A stretch of DNA of 64,000 nt from the NCBI GenBank assembly GCA_014607495.2, contig CP053170.1, positions 7,006,001 through 7,070,000 on the forward strand, written 5' to 3'. Within the stretch, counting starts at the first letter, position 1; every line of letters starts with the position of its first letter. Below the pieces are notes generated by a model. The model was not told the DNA's origin. It did no database searches and was given only the letters and a program-made list of their open reading frames with translations. The stretch is from Carposina sasakii. Taxonomy: Eukaryota; Arthropoda; Insecta; Lepidoptera; Carposinidae. A program made the translations under genes and the position numbers. Below are positions 40,338 through 51,955 of this stretch, piece after piece.

Positions 40338-41180
40338 TTCAAATTCAAAATTCAAATGTGCATGTGACGTCACGCATGCCAGCTAGGTGAAAGTATACAC
40401 AACTAAAAATGAAAATATACACAACTAAATAATAAAACACTAAAATTACGCGAATACACTACACATCCATACAATCAAATAATAAAAGTACATGTTAGAC
40501 ACAATAACAATACAGGCTAGGAATAAGATAAATAATACAAAAGGAAAAGCTACAATTCGGCAAATAATTGAGACCGATCAGTCAGCCAGTGCATGAAAGT
40601 GATCTCTCAATTTACTTTTGAAAGACTCAACCGTCATCATCTCCATCTCCATCCAAGAAATTTTGAAGCTTACTCTCAGGTGATAAGCTAGCTTGTCACT
40701 GTTCTTTTACATAATAATATGTCCCCGCTATGATAAAGGTGAGTTGTAGAATCATTCTAAACCGTTTTTTCAGAACACAGTCGTGTTTATATGTACTTAC
40801 CCATATGTAGTCGAACTATTCTATATTCAACATAATACAAAACTTGGTACTTACCTCAGTGGTCCCAAACAGTGGACCATAAGTCACTGACAACACCTTC
40901 TGGTCCTTTGTCAAGCCTTCACCACCCTGTATGACAGGTTGAAGTAGGTGTAAGTTATGAATGGTTTCGTTTAAACAAACTTATTCTTAGAAAGGGCATT
41001 CTGTTAGACATGATAAAAAATATGTAGCCTATTGCAGATTAAATATACATACATGTATAGGTACACTGCGGTATTTTCGAAATTGGTTAACCAAAGTGCA
41101 GAAATCATAAAGGACACCAAAAGCCACGTTTATTTAGCACACGGGGGCAGATGTATATGAATGCCCGAGTTCCTTATTTT
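40338..41180. other. Mostly unannotated; one LINE head fragment
   Basis: At 40655-40745, TACTCTCAGGTGATAAGCTA and TATGTCCCCGCTATGATAAA match the LINE head module. The rest shows no gene. Confidence 0.4.
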
Positions 41181-41184
41181 TTTA

Positions 41185-41350
41185 TTTTTTTTTACAATTA
41201 GCTAGGCAAACATTTGACCGCCATCGTGCCTGATGTTCAGCAAGATGCGGCCTAGGGTGGTACATGTTTGCCTAGAAAGTGCCTATTCACTCTAGCTTTG
41301 AAGAGATCAATGTTGTAGTGCTCGGGAAATACATCATCCACACACATCAG
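41185..41350 (-). repeat. Probable antisense LINE/SINE end segment
   Basis: GACCGCCATCGTGCCTGATG, CAGCAAGATGCGGCCTAGGG and TAGAAAGTGCCTATTCACTC form a GC-richer block resembling a common lepidopteran repeat end. It is single in this window. Just after it, CTTTTTGTAGGAC and GTCCTACAAAAAG form a hairpin at about 41370-41402. Confidence 0.45.
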
Positions 41351-41600
41351 CCCTCATCTTGCCCACATCAAACTTTTTGTAGGACCGATAGTCCTACAAA
41401 AAGATGTTTTATAAATAAAATGTTTTCCTTTTGAACTCGGAAATCTAGATATAATTGAGTTTCTGCTTTTTTGTTAACAATCTAAATAAAATTGTAACAT
41501 TAAAATTAAAAGCCATCTTGACCCTAGTATCATGTGTAAACAGATGTTTGTTACACGATTTTGATGAACCTTGACGTTTTTGACGAAAAAACATCCTGTA

Positions 41601-41934
41601 TGTGTAACCTTAACGAAGGGTACGTACTCTATACTTCAAATAAAATAAGTTTATACCCAAAAAAATTATGGGAAAAAATTTAAAAAAAATTAAAATTACT
41701 TGATCGGGCGAAATTTATAGTGTCTAGTGTTTATGTTAGTTTTTTTATAGACAGATATTAATTATTTCTCGTAAAAAATCTTGCTACGCGCGTCTATGTG
41801 CATTTATGCAGAAAAACGCAGTTTATTTACTTAACTTTAGACCCTAAAATTTTGGAAACCAGACACTTCCTAGCTTCCATGGAGAAAAATAATCGTGATG
41901 ATGAGTCCGTAGTTTTCGAAAAAATCACCCTGTA
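41601..41934 (-). mobile_element. Mariner-like MITE, CAGGATG family, truncated
   Basis: TTAACGAAGGGTACGTACTC to AAAAAATCACCCTG + TA. The left terminus is replaced by an inverted CATCCTGTA just upstream (about 41592). Confidence 0.75.
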
Positions 41935-42194
41935 TAGCCTAGGCAAATAAACAGGCGAAAATAAATAAAGTCGCGTTCTTTAGTTACTATAATATAAATA
42001 GACGAAAATGTCCGAAAAGACGAAACAAAAAAATAAAAGCTTAAACTTTTGTCGTGAATAAAACCACTGGTAAAAAAAATATAATTAACCTGACTGTTAA
42101 TGCAAATGAAAAATAAATAATGTTGACAACATTGCAAATTCACGAACATATAGGTAGGTACTTTGATAATAAAGGAGACTTTTTATAATAATTC

Positions 42195-42310
42195 ATACAG
42201 CATTTTTAATTCAATTCAATTAAATTGAAATTCTTTATTTCGGACAACTAAGATTGGGTTAGTTAAGTTACAGTAAAATAAAATGGTTAGTAGATTTAAA
42301 TTACATTAAA
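42195..42310 (-). repeat. Antisense LINE 3' end
   Basis: TTGAAATTCTTTATTTCGGA followed by CAACTAAGATTGGGTTAGTT resembles a polyadenylation-end block in reverse. No coding part. Confidence 0.4.
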
Positions 42311-42743
42311 ATTACTAATTAGAATACCACCGAAGCCCGGCAAAACCTAATTAATACACAAATTCGAGTAATCCATATTATGAATATTGAACAACCTGTA
42401 TCAACCTTGTTACATTAGCTGTTCCTTGAAAATAATTTGAATCCCAGATTTGGGTTTAGATTAGGAGAAAATGGCGGAAACGACACATTTGCATTTGTAA
42501 TTATAACGAACGTAATCAAAGAACCTGTCGTTATTAATTTGTGAAATACCTCAACGCTAACTAAGTGAAGCTTACACGTGAATTGCTTTTAACCAAAATT
42601 GTATTGTAATTTGTAAGGTTATTTTTAGGCTTGATAAAAATAAATTTTATTTAACGTTGCAACTAATAAACCATATGCAAGGTTTACGTTCTAGTGAAGT
42701 CCCGCGTCAGCACAGGCATTATTATCATTCATACATAAGGTAC

Positions 42744-43099
42744 ATATACCTGTATATAGTCGTCAACGTTCCCGAAAACTACGTAATCTCCTTATCATCA
42801 CGATAATTTTTCTCCATGGAAGCATACCTGAAATATGTCTGGTTCCCAAGATATTAGGGTCCAAAGATGAGTAAATAGACTGCGTTTTTCTGCATAAATG
42901 CACATATTATAGTCGCGCGTAGCATGATTTTTTTACGAGAAATAATTAATATCTGTCTATGAAAACACTGTAAATTTCGCCCGATCATGTATTTTTTTAA
43001 ATTACATCTTTTACCAGCATTTTTTTGGCATTAACTTATTTTATTTGATGTATAGAGTACGTACCCTTTGTTAAGGGTGGCAACGAAAAACATCCTGTA
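42744..43099 (+). mobile_element. Mariner-like MITE, CAGGATG family
   Basis: Starts TATACCTGTATATAGTCG, a degenerate left terminus, and ends AACGAAAAACATCCTG + TA. The interior is collinear with the other copies and more diverged. Confidence 0.75.
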
Positions 43100-43501
43100 T
43101 ATTCACGCCCATGCAGGTAACCCGGGCCCTACGCCTTACACATTCCCCCATTGTCCGAATATTAAAAATACCAATAATTTCAAGAATAACTGCGCACTTT
43201 CGTTTTTAAGTTATTAAAATCAAAGTTTACTTGGTTGTCCATGGCATAAATGTTAATCCAATTATTGTACTAATAATTAAAACATGCGGCTTACCCAAAA
43301 TTATCTTAATTGTTTGTGGTTGAATTTAAATTAATATACTTATTAATTATTTAATGTGAGGTAAATAAGTTTCATATGAATACAAGAGTAGGTACTGTAG
43401 CACTGCAATAGGTATTTTTTTATAAGGCGTAGGTATACATAATATCGTTGAAATTGAATTAGGTTACCTTCGAAATAAAATTTTAAAATAATATATAAAT
43501 A

Positions 43502-43722
43502 CTAGCAGCCACCCACGACGTAGTCCGCGTAAACTTTTGAATTTCCATTATTTCTCGATCCCGTGGAAATTTCTGAAAATCCTTTCTTTTTGGGCCTACT
43601 TACTACTATACGTCAAGTCACAAAAGAAAGCCACTGTCCAAACATAACGTTTCTTCTAGCTTCAGTAGTTTTGCGAAAAAACTTTCACCTAATCAATCAG
43701 TCGGGATAAGTTACTTTATATA
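43502..43722 (-). mobile_element. Helitron 3' part with CTAG end
   Basis: On the minus strand it ends GCGGACTACGTCGTGGGTGG plus CTGCTAG before T. GTGGAAATTTCTGAAAATCC and TTCTAGCTTCAGTAGTTTTG are shared with fragments at 7695, 16750 and 21880. The 5' TC end is not seen. Confidence 0.7.
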
Positions 43723-43728
43723 AGGTAT

Positions 43729-43918
43729 TTCTAAAATTAGTGATTTGCTTTCGACACGAAACAAAGAAACAACGTTCACTATGGGGCCAACTCCGATATA
43801 GTGAAAAAAAAACTGCTGTTCAATACATTTCAGTAGTGAAAGTTGTTTCTTTTTACCTACCTAGTTTCGTGTCAAATGCAAATCACTAATTTCGAAAAGA
43901 CCTTATACGAGTATAATA
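43729..43918. mobile_element. Foldback MITE (TAAGGTATTT), both arms
   Basis: TAAGGTATTTCTAAAATTAG...TGACACGAAAC...AGAAACAACGTTCACTA at the left; the right arm is its inverted copy, with an extra TAGGTAGGTA-type segment. TA flanks both ends. Confidence 0.75.
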
Positions 43919-44504
43919 CAGTTATAGTTACATACTAAGATTTATTAAAGAGTTTCATTAGAAAACTAGGTCTATTCTTTTCTATAGCAACTTCAACTTT
44001 TAAAAATAAATGGCTCCGTTAATCTCCGTCGACTATTTTTGGTGAATAATGGCAAAATCTTCAATGGACATTATGTTATGCTTTTTCTTGTTAAATAAAT
44101 ATTGCCTATGATTTGTATACTTATAAAATTATAAATGACTTTTCACGCCTACAAATTTTGTCCCCTAAAAGAAGAGTTTTTCATTAAATTGAATTTTGCC
44201 GGAATACCAGGTGACAGATGTGTTTGTGTGGTTTAATTTTGGGATCGTTGGGATTTGTTGATAGACCTTTATAATGTTGACCTCAGTTTAGACAGAAAAA
44301 AGTTGAGGAACATTCAAATGTTTCAATATATCAGGTTTCTGTCACTAAAATACATAGGTATATTGAATGTATAGATATAGTAAATAATAGACATATTTAT
44401 ATGTCTGGCTATAGGCTATCATAGTTTATGAAAAAAAAATCTAGAATGCCTCGGCAACACTTCACATAGGACTCGTAACTCGCCATAGAAATAAGTAGGT
44501 ATCT
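43919..44504. other. Unannotated stretch
   Basis: AT-rich with no recognised element. Confidence 0.4.
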
Positions 44505-44665
44505 GAAAAGCAGCGATAGAGGTTCACCCCTTCTCATGTGGGACGTACGATTTACAAAAGGCACCTGACAGGTGAAAGTGGTTGTATTATTGGCACAATT
44601 TTGTATTATGTATATTTGCACACTTTTAAATTAGGTATTTGCACACTTTTGCCGGACATTCTGTG
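44505..44665 (+). repeat. LINE tail fragment, diverged
   Basis: AGGTTCACCCCTTCTCATGT, GGGACGTACGA and TATTTGCACAC resemble the tail at 61995-62130 (CTCACCCCTTACCACGTGGG). Confidence 0.45.
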
Positions 44666-44899
44666 GGATGATGACGTGACAATATATTCAGTGTTAACTG
44701 TGCTGCATTAAATCTAATATTACTTTTATCCCCTGGAATTCTCTCCGGTGTGAGAGGTGACATTTTATAATGATTTCCACTTCGGTGAAGCAATTTACTT
44801 TTTATCCCATCCCTATACAGATGGCGGTTCAAATGTTAATTTGCATTGCAGATATCCTTTATATTGAGCCATGTTATTAAATATAGAAGGAAAATACCT

Positions 44900-45025
44900 G
44901 ATGCGGGCTTTCAATAGAATGCATCAGCTGCATATTGTAAGAGTCGACAAGAGGAATTTAGGGGGTTCTCTTAGGCGGTAAGCTAGCAACATGTCACTGA
45001 GCTTGACTGAAACGTGGATGTGGTA
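44900..45025 (+). repeat. LINE head fragment
   Basis: GCGGGCTTTCAATAGAATGC, ATCAGCTGCATATTGTAAG, GTCGACAAGAGGAATTTAGG and TCTTAGGCGGTAAGCTAGC. Confidence 0.6.
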
Positions 45026-45198
45026 TCTTATTAAAAAAATCTATTTTAGTTTATTTATTTTTTTATCATATACTCCACTATCAATTTTAAGTAACTGACT
45101 TTCGTAAAGAAGAAATCTTAAATGCAGCACTACTTTATTCTATAAATAAACTTGGCTCTGTACAATGGATGCAAGAGGACAATATTTTTCTTTTTAAA

Positions 45199-45584
45199 TA
45201 CAGGATGTTTTTTTGTGGCCACCTTTAACGAAGGGTACGTACTCTATACATGAAATAAAATAAGTTTATGCCAAAAAAAATGCTGGGAAAAAAAAAATTT
45301 TTTTGATTTTTTTTTTTTAATTCCTTGATCGTGCGAAATTTATAGTGTCTAGTGTTTATGTTAGTTTTTTTATAGACAGATATTAATTATTTTTCGTGAA
45401 AAAATCCTGCTACGCGCGTCTATGTGCATTTATGCAGAAAAACGCAGTCTATTTACTCAACTTTGGACCCTAATATTTTGGAAACCAGACACTTCCCAGG
45501 TATGCTTCCATGGAGAAAAATGATCGTGATGATGAGGAGATTCCGTAGTTTTCGGGAACGTTGACGACCAAAAATCATCCTGTA
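45199..45584 (-). mobile_element. Mariner-like MITE, CAGGATG family
   Basis: TA + CAGGATGTTTTTTTGTGGCC and CAAAAATCATCCTG + TA. Very close to the copies at 20068 and 24642, and among the best preserved. Confidence 0.85.
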
Positions 45585-45858
45585 TACAATAATAGAAACG
45601 TTTGCTTGAGAATTTATTTTCGATAGCGTGAAAGCTTACCGAGGCATAACTTTATTGTTGCCTGCGATATCATCCACGTTGTAGCTTATGTCCCTCGTAC
45701 CTACTCCCAACAATATGTAGATATACAAAATTTCAACAATATTGGTTGAGTAAATAAAGCCTGAAGTGGCTTGTTTGTTTGATTAATAAAGTAAGTTTGT
45801 TTGTACCTCTTGACGTATTATTTACATAACCCATCAACTTGAAATTTTGCATTCAACA

Positions 45859-46210
45859 TACAGGGTGTAAAAGACAACTTTGTTCTTTTAATTCCTCGTA
45901 TTTTTTGCAACATCACGACCATTTTTTTCTATGGAAGTACTCCTGGAAAACCACGGGTTTCCAAGATATTGAGGTTCAAAGTTACATTAATATTTTTTTT
46001 TTTTACATAAATCCATCTAATGTCAAAATGTTATAATGTTAGTTTTGTAGATACATTTGTACTTTGAGCATCAAACGAATACATTGCTTGTAATAAAATT
46101 ACAGTATTTTTTCATATTTTTTTTTGTTGTTTCCTAGGATTGGTTCCATAGATCGATCAGAGAGAGAAAATGATCGTAATCTTACAAAGAATACGAGGTA
46201 TTTAAAAAAC
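45859..46210 (+). mobile_element. Mariner-like MITE (CAGGGTGTAAAAGACAAC)
   Basis: TA + CAGGGTGTAAAAGACAAC, then GGAAAACCACGGGTTTCCAA and ATGTTATAATGTTAGTTTTG as in 35043. The right end is lost just before the next MITE. Confidence 0.75.
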
Positions 46211-46224
46211 CTACAGTCTAGATA

Positions 46225-46596
46225 TACAGGATGATTTTTGGTCGTCAACGTTCCCGAAAACTACGGAATCTCCTCACATCACGATCATTTTTCTCCATGG
46301 AAGCATACCTGGGAAGTGTCTGGTTTCCAAAATATTAGGGTCCAAAGTTGAGTAAATAGACTGCGTTTTTCTGCATAAATGCACATAGACGCGCGTAGCA
46401 GGATTTTTTCACGAAAAATAATTAATAGCTGTCTATAAAAGAACTAACATAAACAATAGACACTATAAATTTCGCACGATCAAGGAATTTAAAATAAAAA
46501 TAAAAAATCCCAGCATTTTTTTGGCATAAACTTACATTATTTCATGTATAGAATACGTACCCTTCGTTAAAGGTGGCCACAAAAAAACATCCTGTA
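46225..46596 (+). mobile_element. Mariner-like MITE, CAGGATG family
   Basis: TA + CAGGATGATTTTTGGTCG to CACAAAAAAACATCCTG + TA: both termini intact. Confidence 0.85.
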
Positions 46597-46631
46597 TAGT
46601 CCACACAGATGAAATCGTGGGCAACAGCTAG
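46597..46631 (+). mobile_element. Solo Helitron 3' end
   Basis: TCCACACAGATGAAATCGTG followed by GGCAACAGCTAG before T. Only the hairpin and CTAG remain, directly after the MITE, which suggests the MITE removed or replaced the rest. Confidence 0.55.
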
Positions 46632-47184
46632 TTCAAAGCACATTGGGATATAATTATGCAGAAAATAAAATCCAAAATCATAAAAAGTTTAAAATAAAAT
46701 TAATTGCAAATCCCGTCTATTCCTTTTCGTAGCAGCACACAAGGCAATCAATTCCCAGCACAATAGAAGTACAAGTTCTCAAAAGAAAGTACCTCCTTGA
46801 AATTGCATTCTGTGTACGTACTATTGTCGAGACTCAACAATACATTGCGTAGTTTTTCATTCAGTCCCTTGGAACAGTTAGTAATGGACTTTCTGAACTA
46901 TAGCTTCAATGTATAGCTCGTTTGAGAAATTGATTGAGCTTGTTACAGGTTTTATTTATAGTGTCGATTTCAAGACTCAGCTTTCATGTATTGCTTAGGT
47001 ATTTTCGAGTATTTTCAGCCGTGACAGATATTATAGTGTGCATTTTCATAGTGCGTTTGATATAAACAGTATGCGACCAACTATGAGTATGGGTACTTCA
47101 AATAAAACCAAAAAACCTTAACGGTTCTATTAAAAAACCGGGTCTAAAGTTAAATACTGTTTAAAAATGTTATTTGATTGCAAT
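46632..47184. other. Unannotated stretch
   Basis: No recognised feature. Confidence 0.4.
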
Positions 47185-47340
47185 TGTTTTCCGTGCATGT
47201 CGTAAGAGTCGACTAAAGAGCTCAGGGGCGTTCTCTAAGATAATAAGCTAGCAACTGGTCGCTGGGTGGCAGCAGGATCTCCTTCCTGACCCTGTAGTGA
47301 GTACTGGCTGCCCCATTTCGGAAAAAAGGTGTGTGTTTAT
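47185..47340 (+). mobile_element. Compact LINE derivative: head joined to tail
   Basis: The head CCGTGCATGTCGTAAGAGTC with GACTAAAGAGCTCAGGGGCG and ATAAGCTAGCAACTGG runs within 150 bp into a tail GGAAAAAAGGTGTGTGTTTA, resembling the GGCGTGATT termini. This may be an internally deleted LINE. Confidence 0.55.
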
Positions 47341-47344
47341 GTAA

Positions 47345-47581
47345 TACCATAGAGGAATAAGATGTAAACATAGAGTGCTAATGTCATACTAACAGTTTCG
47401 ACAATTAGATTACTTAGATTACATTACTATACGTTACAATTCATTAGTAATGTAGTACATTACACTAATAGAATCTAAGTGTCAAGGACTGGAATTGTGA
47501 GGCACAGAGGAAAAGTCTAATGGCGTATCGAAATAGTTAGTACGACATTAGCACTCTATGACATCTTATTCCTCTATGGTA
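47345..47581. mobile_element. Foldback MITE (CCATAGAGGAATAAGATGT)
   Basis: The 233-bp unit is bounded by TA. The arms match exactly for 19 bp from CCATAGAGGAATAAGATGT, then after a small indel through AGTGCTAATGTC and TACTAAC. The loop also has inverted TAGATTACTTAGATT-like words. Confidence 0.8.
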
Positions 47582-48404
47582 ATATAAAGCTTTTGAGAAT
47601 TTGTATAAGCACCTATTTTTTTTTGGTAGTTTATTAGGTACTCTTTCGAAAAAAAAATGAGTTGATTTTATATCATATCATATCAGAGCTTATAGGTACA
47701 TCAGATCATTATGTCATGTGGACAAAAGCTATGAATAAACAACGTAAATTTCTCCACAAACAGGAGCAGTAGTTCTAAATATAACCGTACTGTATATAGG
47801 TACCTATTTATAGGAACTGCTTGTTGTAATACCTTTGCATCACTCATAAAATTCTCTAGAACCCACCTAATAAAATATATTGGAATTTGTTTCCATTGTT
47901 AAAAATTGAAAAATTGAACCCTTTTATATAGGAGTTAGTAGGTATACATTTGTAGGGTAGGCCTGATACCAATAAACCGCGCGTAAAGTTACAACCTCGT
48001 ACATGACTTGACAGCAAAATATATGGAATATCTGACAAATTAAGCTGTGAATTCATACCTAGTTATAGCTTAAAGCTTTTACTAAGACCCACAGTTTTAC
48101 TGATATAAACACGCCCATTTTTCCAAAATAAGTACATGACATCAAGAAGTGCTGGATGGACTGTGTGAGGGAGGTATGCGTGTGCTGGGAGTGAGCAACG
48201 AGAGGACGGATAATAGGGATGAATGGAAGAAAAGTACATATTGCACCGACCCCAAATAAATGGGAACAGGGCAGGAAGAAGTACTTGACATCTTATTTGG
48301 TTTATGTCAAAACAAATCATGATTAAACTTAAATCTAGACTAAGTATTTACTACAAGAGTGGGTTTACACCTACGTAGTAAGGTGTAAGCCTACCACCGC
48401 TACT
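47582..48404. other. Unannotated stretch
   Basis: No recognised gene or repeat. The 85-codon minus-strand frame at 48063-48320 has no known motif. Confidence 0.4.
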
Positions 48405-48486
48405 ATAGGTGCAAACGCACAAAAAATATAAGTTACAGGATATAAGAAGAGATGCATGTACAATGGCAAGCTTATCTTTACGAGAG
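48405..48486 (-). repeat. Antisense LINE 3' end, diverged
   Basis: GCACAAAAAATATAAGTTAC, GATGCATGTACAATGGC and CTTTACGAGAGATCTCTTTC match 26265 and 39195. Confidence 0.5.
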
Positions 48487-48655
48487 ATCTCTTTCTGCAC
48501 CCGTATGATGAATTTGGTGAGAATTAAATTAATTCTTAAGTCTATTTTTACATGCAAAGTACATTCACTTAGTTTATCTAGTTATTTATAGCTCTGTGAA
48601 TTTGACGTTTAAAAGGGAGACATCTCGCTCTCACCAAATTCATCATACCGGTGTA
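48487..48655. mobile_element. Foldback (GTATGATGAATTTGGTGAGA arms)
   Basis: CACCCGTATGATGAATTTGG with TGAGA at the left and TCTCACCAAATTCATCATAC with CGGTG at the right form near-perfect inverted arms around a loop of about 120 bp. No second copy in the window. Confidence 0.65.
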
Positions 48656-48857
48656 AGTTAATATCAAATTGATTAATGCGACGCCCATTGGAAACCCGTC
48701 CTATATTTGAGTCACATCGCATATGAAACGTGTCCTCATGCATGTTTATTACGTATACTGCAGACGGAATTTCATCATATTATGATTATTGGATCTTCTT
48801 ATCATCGATATTTTGCTATAGATAAGGTACAGTCCATTTCACTGGTATAGTTCCTTT

Positions 48858-49045
48858 GGAGCAGGGGTTCCCAAACTTTTTTTACATCGACTCCTTTCAA
48901 AAGTTAACTGGTTCCGGTGGACCCCCTACAGGCCTACAACACATACGAATTAATTGTTAACCCCCATTTTTTTACGCTAACGTGACCCCCATCGAGTCTC
49001 CTGTGGACCCCTGGGGATCCACCGGGACCACTTTGAGAACCACTG
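48858..49045. mobile_element. hAT-type MITE (CAGGGGTTCCCAAAC)
   Basis: CAGGGGTTCCCAAACTTTTT at the left and CACTTTGAGAACCACTG at the right are the classical hAT CAGNGGTTCYCAAA termini. The interior GGTTCCGGTGGACCCCCTAC and GACCCCCATCGAGTCTCC is shared with the older copy at 20925. The 8-bp duplication is no longer clear. Confidence 0.8.
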
Positions 49046-49299
49046 CTTGATTATGGCGCTATATACTATGTGTATGACTACATTATCTGAGCCACTGCAT
49101 ACAAAAAATGATTTATTCTATGGAAGGTAGTGTAGCCATAGTCGTACCCTCCTTGAAAAGTACGATTAATATGAATTTAAGTCATCAATATTTGGGTATA
49201 AAACATAGATAGTTTTCTTATTATCTATCATACACAATCTAGGAAGGGCAATACTGACCTGATGACTTTATTGTTTAATGTAGGTACACAAACATTTTA

Positions 49300-49472
49300 T
49301 ACAGGGTGTAACAGAAAGGGTATATTAAGCGAAAAGCTATGTAAATAGACTACTATAGAGAACCTATTTCCAAAATTTTAGTATCGAAATCACATGTTTA
49401 TTTTTCAAAATTGTATGAACATGCTTAAGTTGTTTAGGAATTCTTCATACTATCTGGAAAATTAAACATTAT
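49300..49472 (+). mobile_element. Mariner-like MITE, left half (CAGGGTGTAACAG)
   Basis: TA + CAGGGTGTAACAGAAAGGG, AAGCGAAAAGCTATG and AAATCACATGTTTATTTTTC match 4708-4900. The right half is absent; another MITE follows 11 bp later. Confidence 0.75.
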
Positions 49473-49483
49473 ATTTTGAGTTT

Positions 49484-49926
49484 TCGTTTTCGTTGCCACC
49501 CTTAACGAAGGGTACGTACTTTATACATCAAATAAAGTAAGTTTATGCCAAAAAAATGCTGGGAAACGATGTAATTTTTTTATATATTTTTTAAAATTAC
49601 TTGATCGAGCGAAATTTTATAGCGTCCAGTGTTTATGCTCGTTTTGTCATCGACAGATAATAATTATTTGTCGTGAAAAAATCTTGCTACACGCGTCTAT
49701 GTGCAATTAACTCGTAGGTACGTGTACGTCTACGCTTACGTGCACGCACACGCATCCGGTGTGCTCGAGGCTTTATGCAGAGAAACGCAGACTATTTACT
49801 CAGCTTTGGACCTTAACATCTGGGAACCAGACACTTCCCAGGTATGCTTCCATGGAGAAAAATTACCGTGATGATGAGGAGATTCCGTAGTTTTCGGGAA
49901 CGTTGTCGACCAAAAAACACTCCGTA
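49484..49926 (-). mobile_element. Mariner-like MITE, CAGGATG family, with nested insert
   Basis: TTGCCACCCTTAACGAAGGG to CCAAAAAACACTCCG + TA. The interior GTGC...TTTATGCAG, continuous in other copies, is interrupted by a Harbinger-like arm. Confidence 0.8.
49717..49774. mobile_element. Harbinger-like solo arm nested in MITE
   Basis: GTACGTGTACGTCTACGC, TTACGTGCACGCACACGC and ATCCGGTGTGCTCGAGGCT match the right arm of 2117-2327. TTA lies on both sides (GTGCAATTA | ... | TTATGCAG), matching the 3-bp duplication expected. The left arm is missing. Confidence 0.75.
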
Positions 49927-50329
49927 TAAAAAATCTGTTCATATCAATAGTGTAGAAGAGCGTATCCCTAGCAGTGATGTCTTCTAGCTTCTCCCCTTGA
50001 AATAGCGAAGATGGATATAAAAGATCGATTGTATATGTACACAGTGCATAGCTTCTTACAATTTGAACGTGTGTTTACGACTATACGTTCAGTTCATGTT
50101 CATTTACTTGAAATCAGTTTATTTAACAGAATTTTGCATTCTATTTTCAAGCCAATCAATCTTTTTCGCCCGCATGCCTCAAGATTAATGCTGTCTGCAT
50201 TCTTTGTTTAAACATTTTAGTTACCTAATGATTTAGCAATTAATTAAGTTTCGCGAATCTTCGGGCCAAATATAAAACATGTTTAATTTAGTTATATTTA
50301 ACTCGAACGCTGTATTATTAATTGGCCGC
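49927..50329. other. Unannotated stretch
   Basis: No recognised feature; a 66-codon open frame at 50011-50211 lacks motifs. Confidence 0.4.
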
Positions 50330-50576
50330 GTGGTGCCGGCAGAGTAGAATTCGTATCACCCCATGTCTGCCCGTGGGTATCGTACGATTAAGGGTTTCCG
50401 GGAGATGGGCAGCAGCGCCTCCCGTGTTGACAATATAGTTTAAAATACAAACTGCGGTAACCAACCCGCCTGCCCGGCGTGGTGACTATGGACAAATACC
50501 CCCCATGGCAGTCTTGTGGCGTGCCCTGGGGAAGGCCTATGTCCAGCAGTGGACTGCAATAGGCTGATGATGACGA
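50330..50576 (+). mobile_element. RTE-derived SINE-like element, near full length
   Basis: GCGTGGTGCCGGCAGAGTAG, CCCATGTCTGCCCGTGGGT, GGGTTTCCGGGAGATGGGCA, CACCAACCCGCC-type core, and GGAAGGCCTATGTCCAGCAG with GGCTGATGATGACGAT. The minus-strand open frame here is a repeat shadow. Confidence 0.85.
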
Positions 50577-51334
50577 TATTATGATGCCACCCTCAATCAA
50601 GGGGTTAGGTGAGATTTATGTCCATATTATTATCATTATGATGGATTCCAAATTGGATTAAACTTAGCCTTAAATTATTATGATTTCCCCATCACTGCAC
50701 TCATTAACCATTGAAAATAACTCTAGCTCTATACCAAAGAAAACATAAGTACTTACTTACCTACTACCATCTCTCACCCGAGTGCCTCTCGAGGAAAAAG
50801 TTAACATTACTAAGCTATTGTTAACAGTCTTCTGAAGATTAATTATAGAAAAAGTAAGTACCTTACTAAATGAGGAGTAATCATGGTAAAATTCTCACCC
50901 TTACTAAAACTGCCTACACCAATTTTCTATCAAACAAACCACAATTTTCTTTTGACGCCCCAAACACACCTTTCTCATGTCCACCCAAAAGAAAGGAGCC
51001 CAACTTGCTACCAATCAAAAAGCATCTTTGCATAGCCCTGATAGAATTCAAAATTTATCGCCAACATCAGATCTGTAATAGGTAGTTTGTATGCAGAAAC
51101 GCGAAGTTGTAGTGTTAATTTGACTTGCAAATTTAAGAATAATTAAGGTTTACGTGACGTCGTAAAGTAGAAAATTCTGAGGGCCTCGTGTAACTGGGGA
51201 AAAGTTTGGAACAATACATAATTTTATAAGCCCCTGTTATTAGGTAGCTTTGTCACTGTCCTTTGAAAGTTTGTAAATACACACACTTTTCTGATACACC
51301 TACTCTCTTATCTTCTTCTCCTATACGTAATATA
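50577..51334. other. Unannotated stretch
   Basis: A 71-codon open frame at 50870-51085 has no recognised motif. Nothing else is seen. Confidence 0.4.
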
Positions 51335-51622
51335 ATCAAAATGTAACGGATCGCAGTCTGTACGTGGAAGATATATGAGAAAAAATATTATGGGGGACCT
51401 TTATCAACGCAATAGTACCCAACTGAATGATTTTTTGGATTTTTGTCTGTTTGTCTGTGCGTTTGTGCACGCTAATCTCAGAAACGGCTCAACCGATTTC
51501 GATGCAGTTTTCAGGAATATATTGTGACAGATCCCACGTAACATATAGGCTATTTTTATACTGGTAAAGTGTTTTTATTCCGGATAATTTAGATTTTTTG
51601 TTTTTTTCTGTTTTCTGTAGAT
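51335..51622 (+). mobile_element. Short Helitron, 3'-truncated
   Basis: ATATAATCAAAATGTAACGG, GTGGAAGATATATGAGAAAA, CGCTAATCTCAGAAACGGC and TTTCTGTAGATC match 23218-23520; the hairpin and CTAG are lost. Confidence 0.7.
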
Positions 51623-51711
51623 CTCTGATGTCCAACACAGGTTAGCCTAGTGTAGACACAGAAGGACATTCTAATTTTGTACTCACTAGAGATAAACTTC
51701 AACATACATAC

Positions 51712-51955
51712 GTACATATAATCACGCCTTTATCCCTTACGGGGTAGACAGAGCACCAAGGGCCGATAGAACCACATGGTGCCACTTCTGACCAAATTTG
51801 AGGGTATGGTTGAGATGTACAAGTTCGGTTAGTAGTGACAGGTGGTCAGCCCATCGCCTAAATAACAACAAGACCCTCTTGTCCCTCTACTGACTTGTAC
51901 AGTATGCCCGGGAAGAGAAGCGGCTGCAGATTTATCCTTTTTTTTCACTCTCAGA
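51712..51955 (-). mobile_element. SINE-like unit ending GGCGTGATT, copy 4
   Basis: CATATAATCACGCCTTTATC, CAAGGGCCGATAGAACCACA, CAGTATGCCCGGGAAGAGAA and TTTTTTTCACTCTCAGAG cover the whole unit on the minus strand. Confidence 0.8.
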
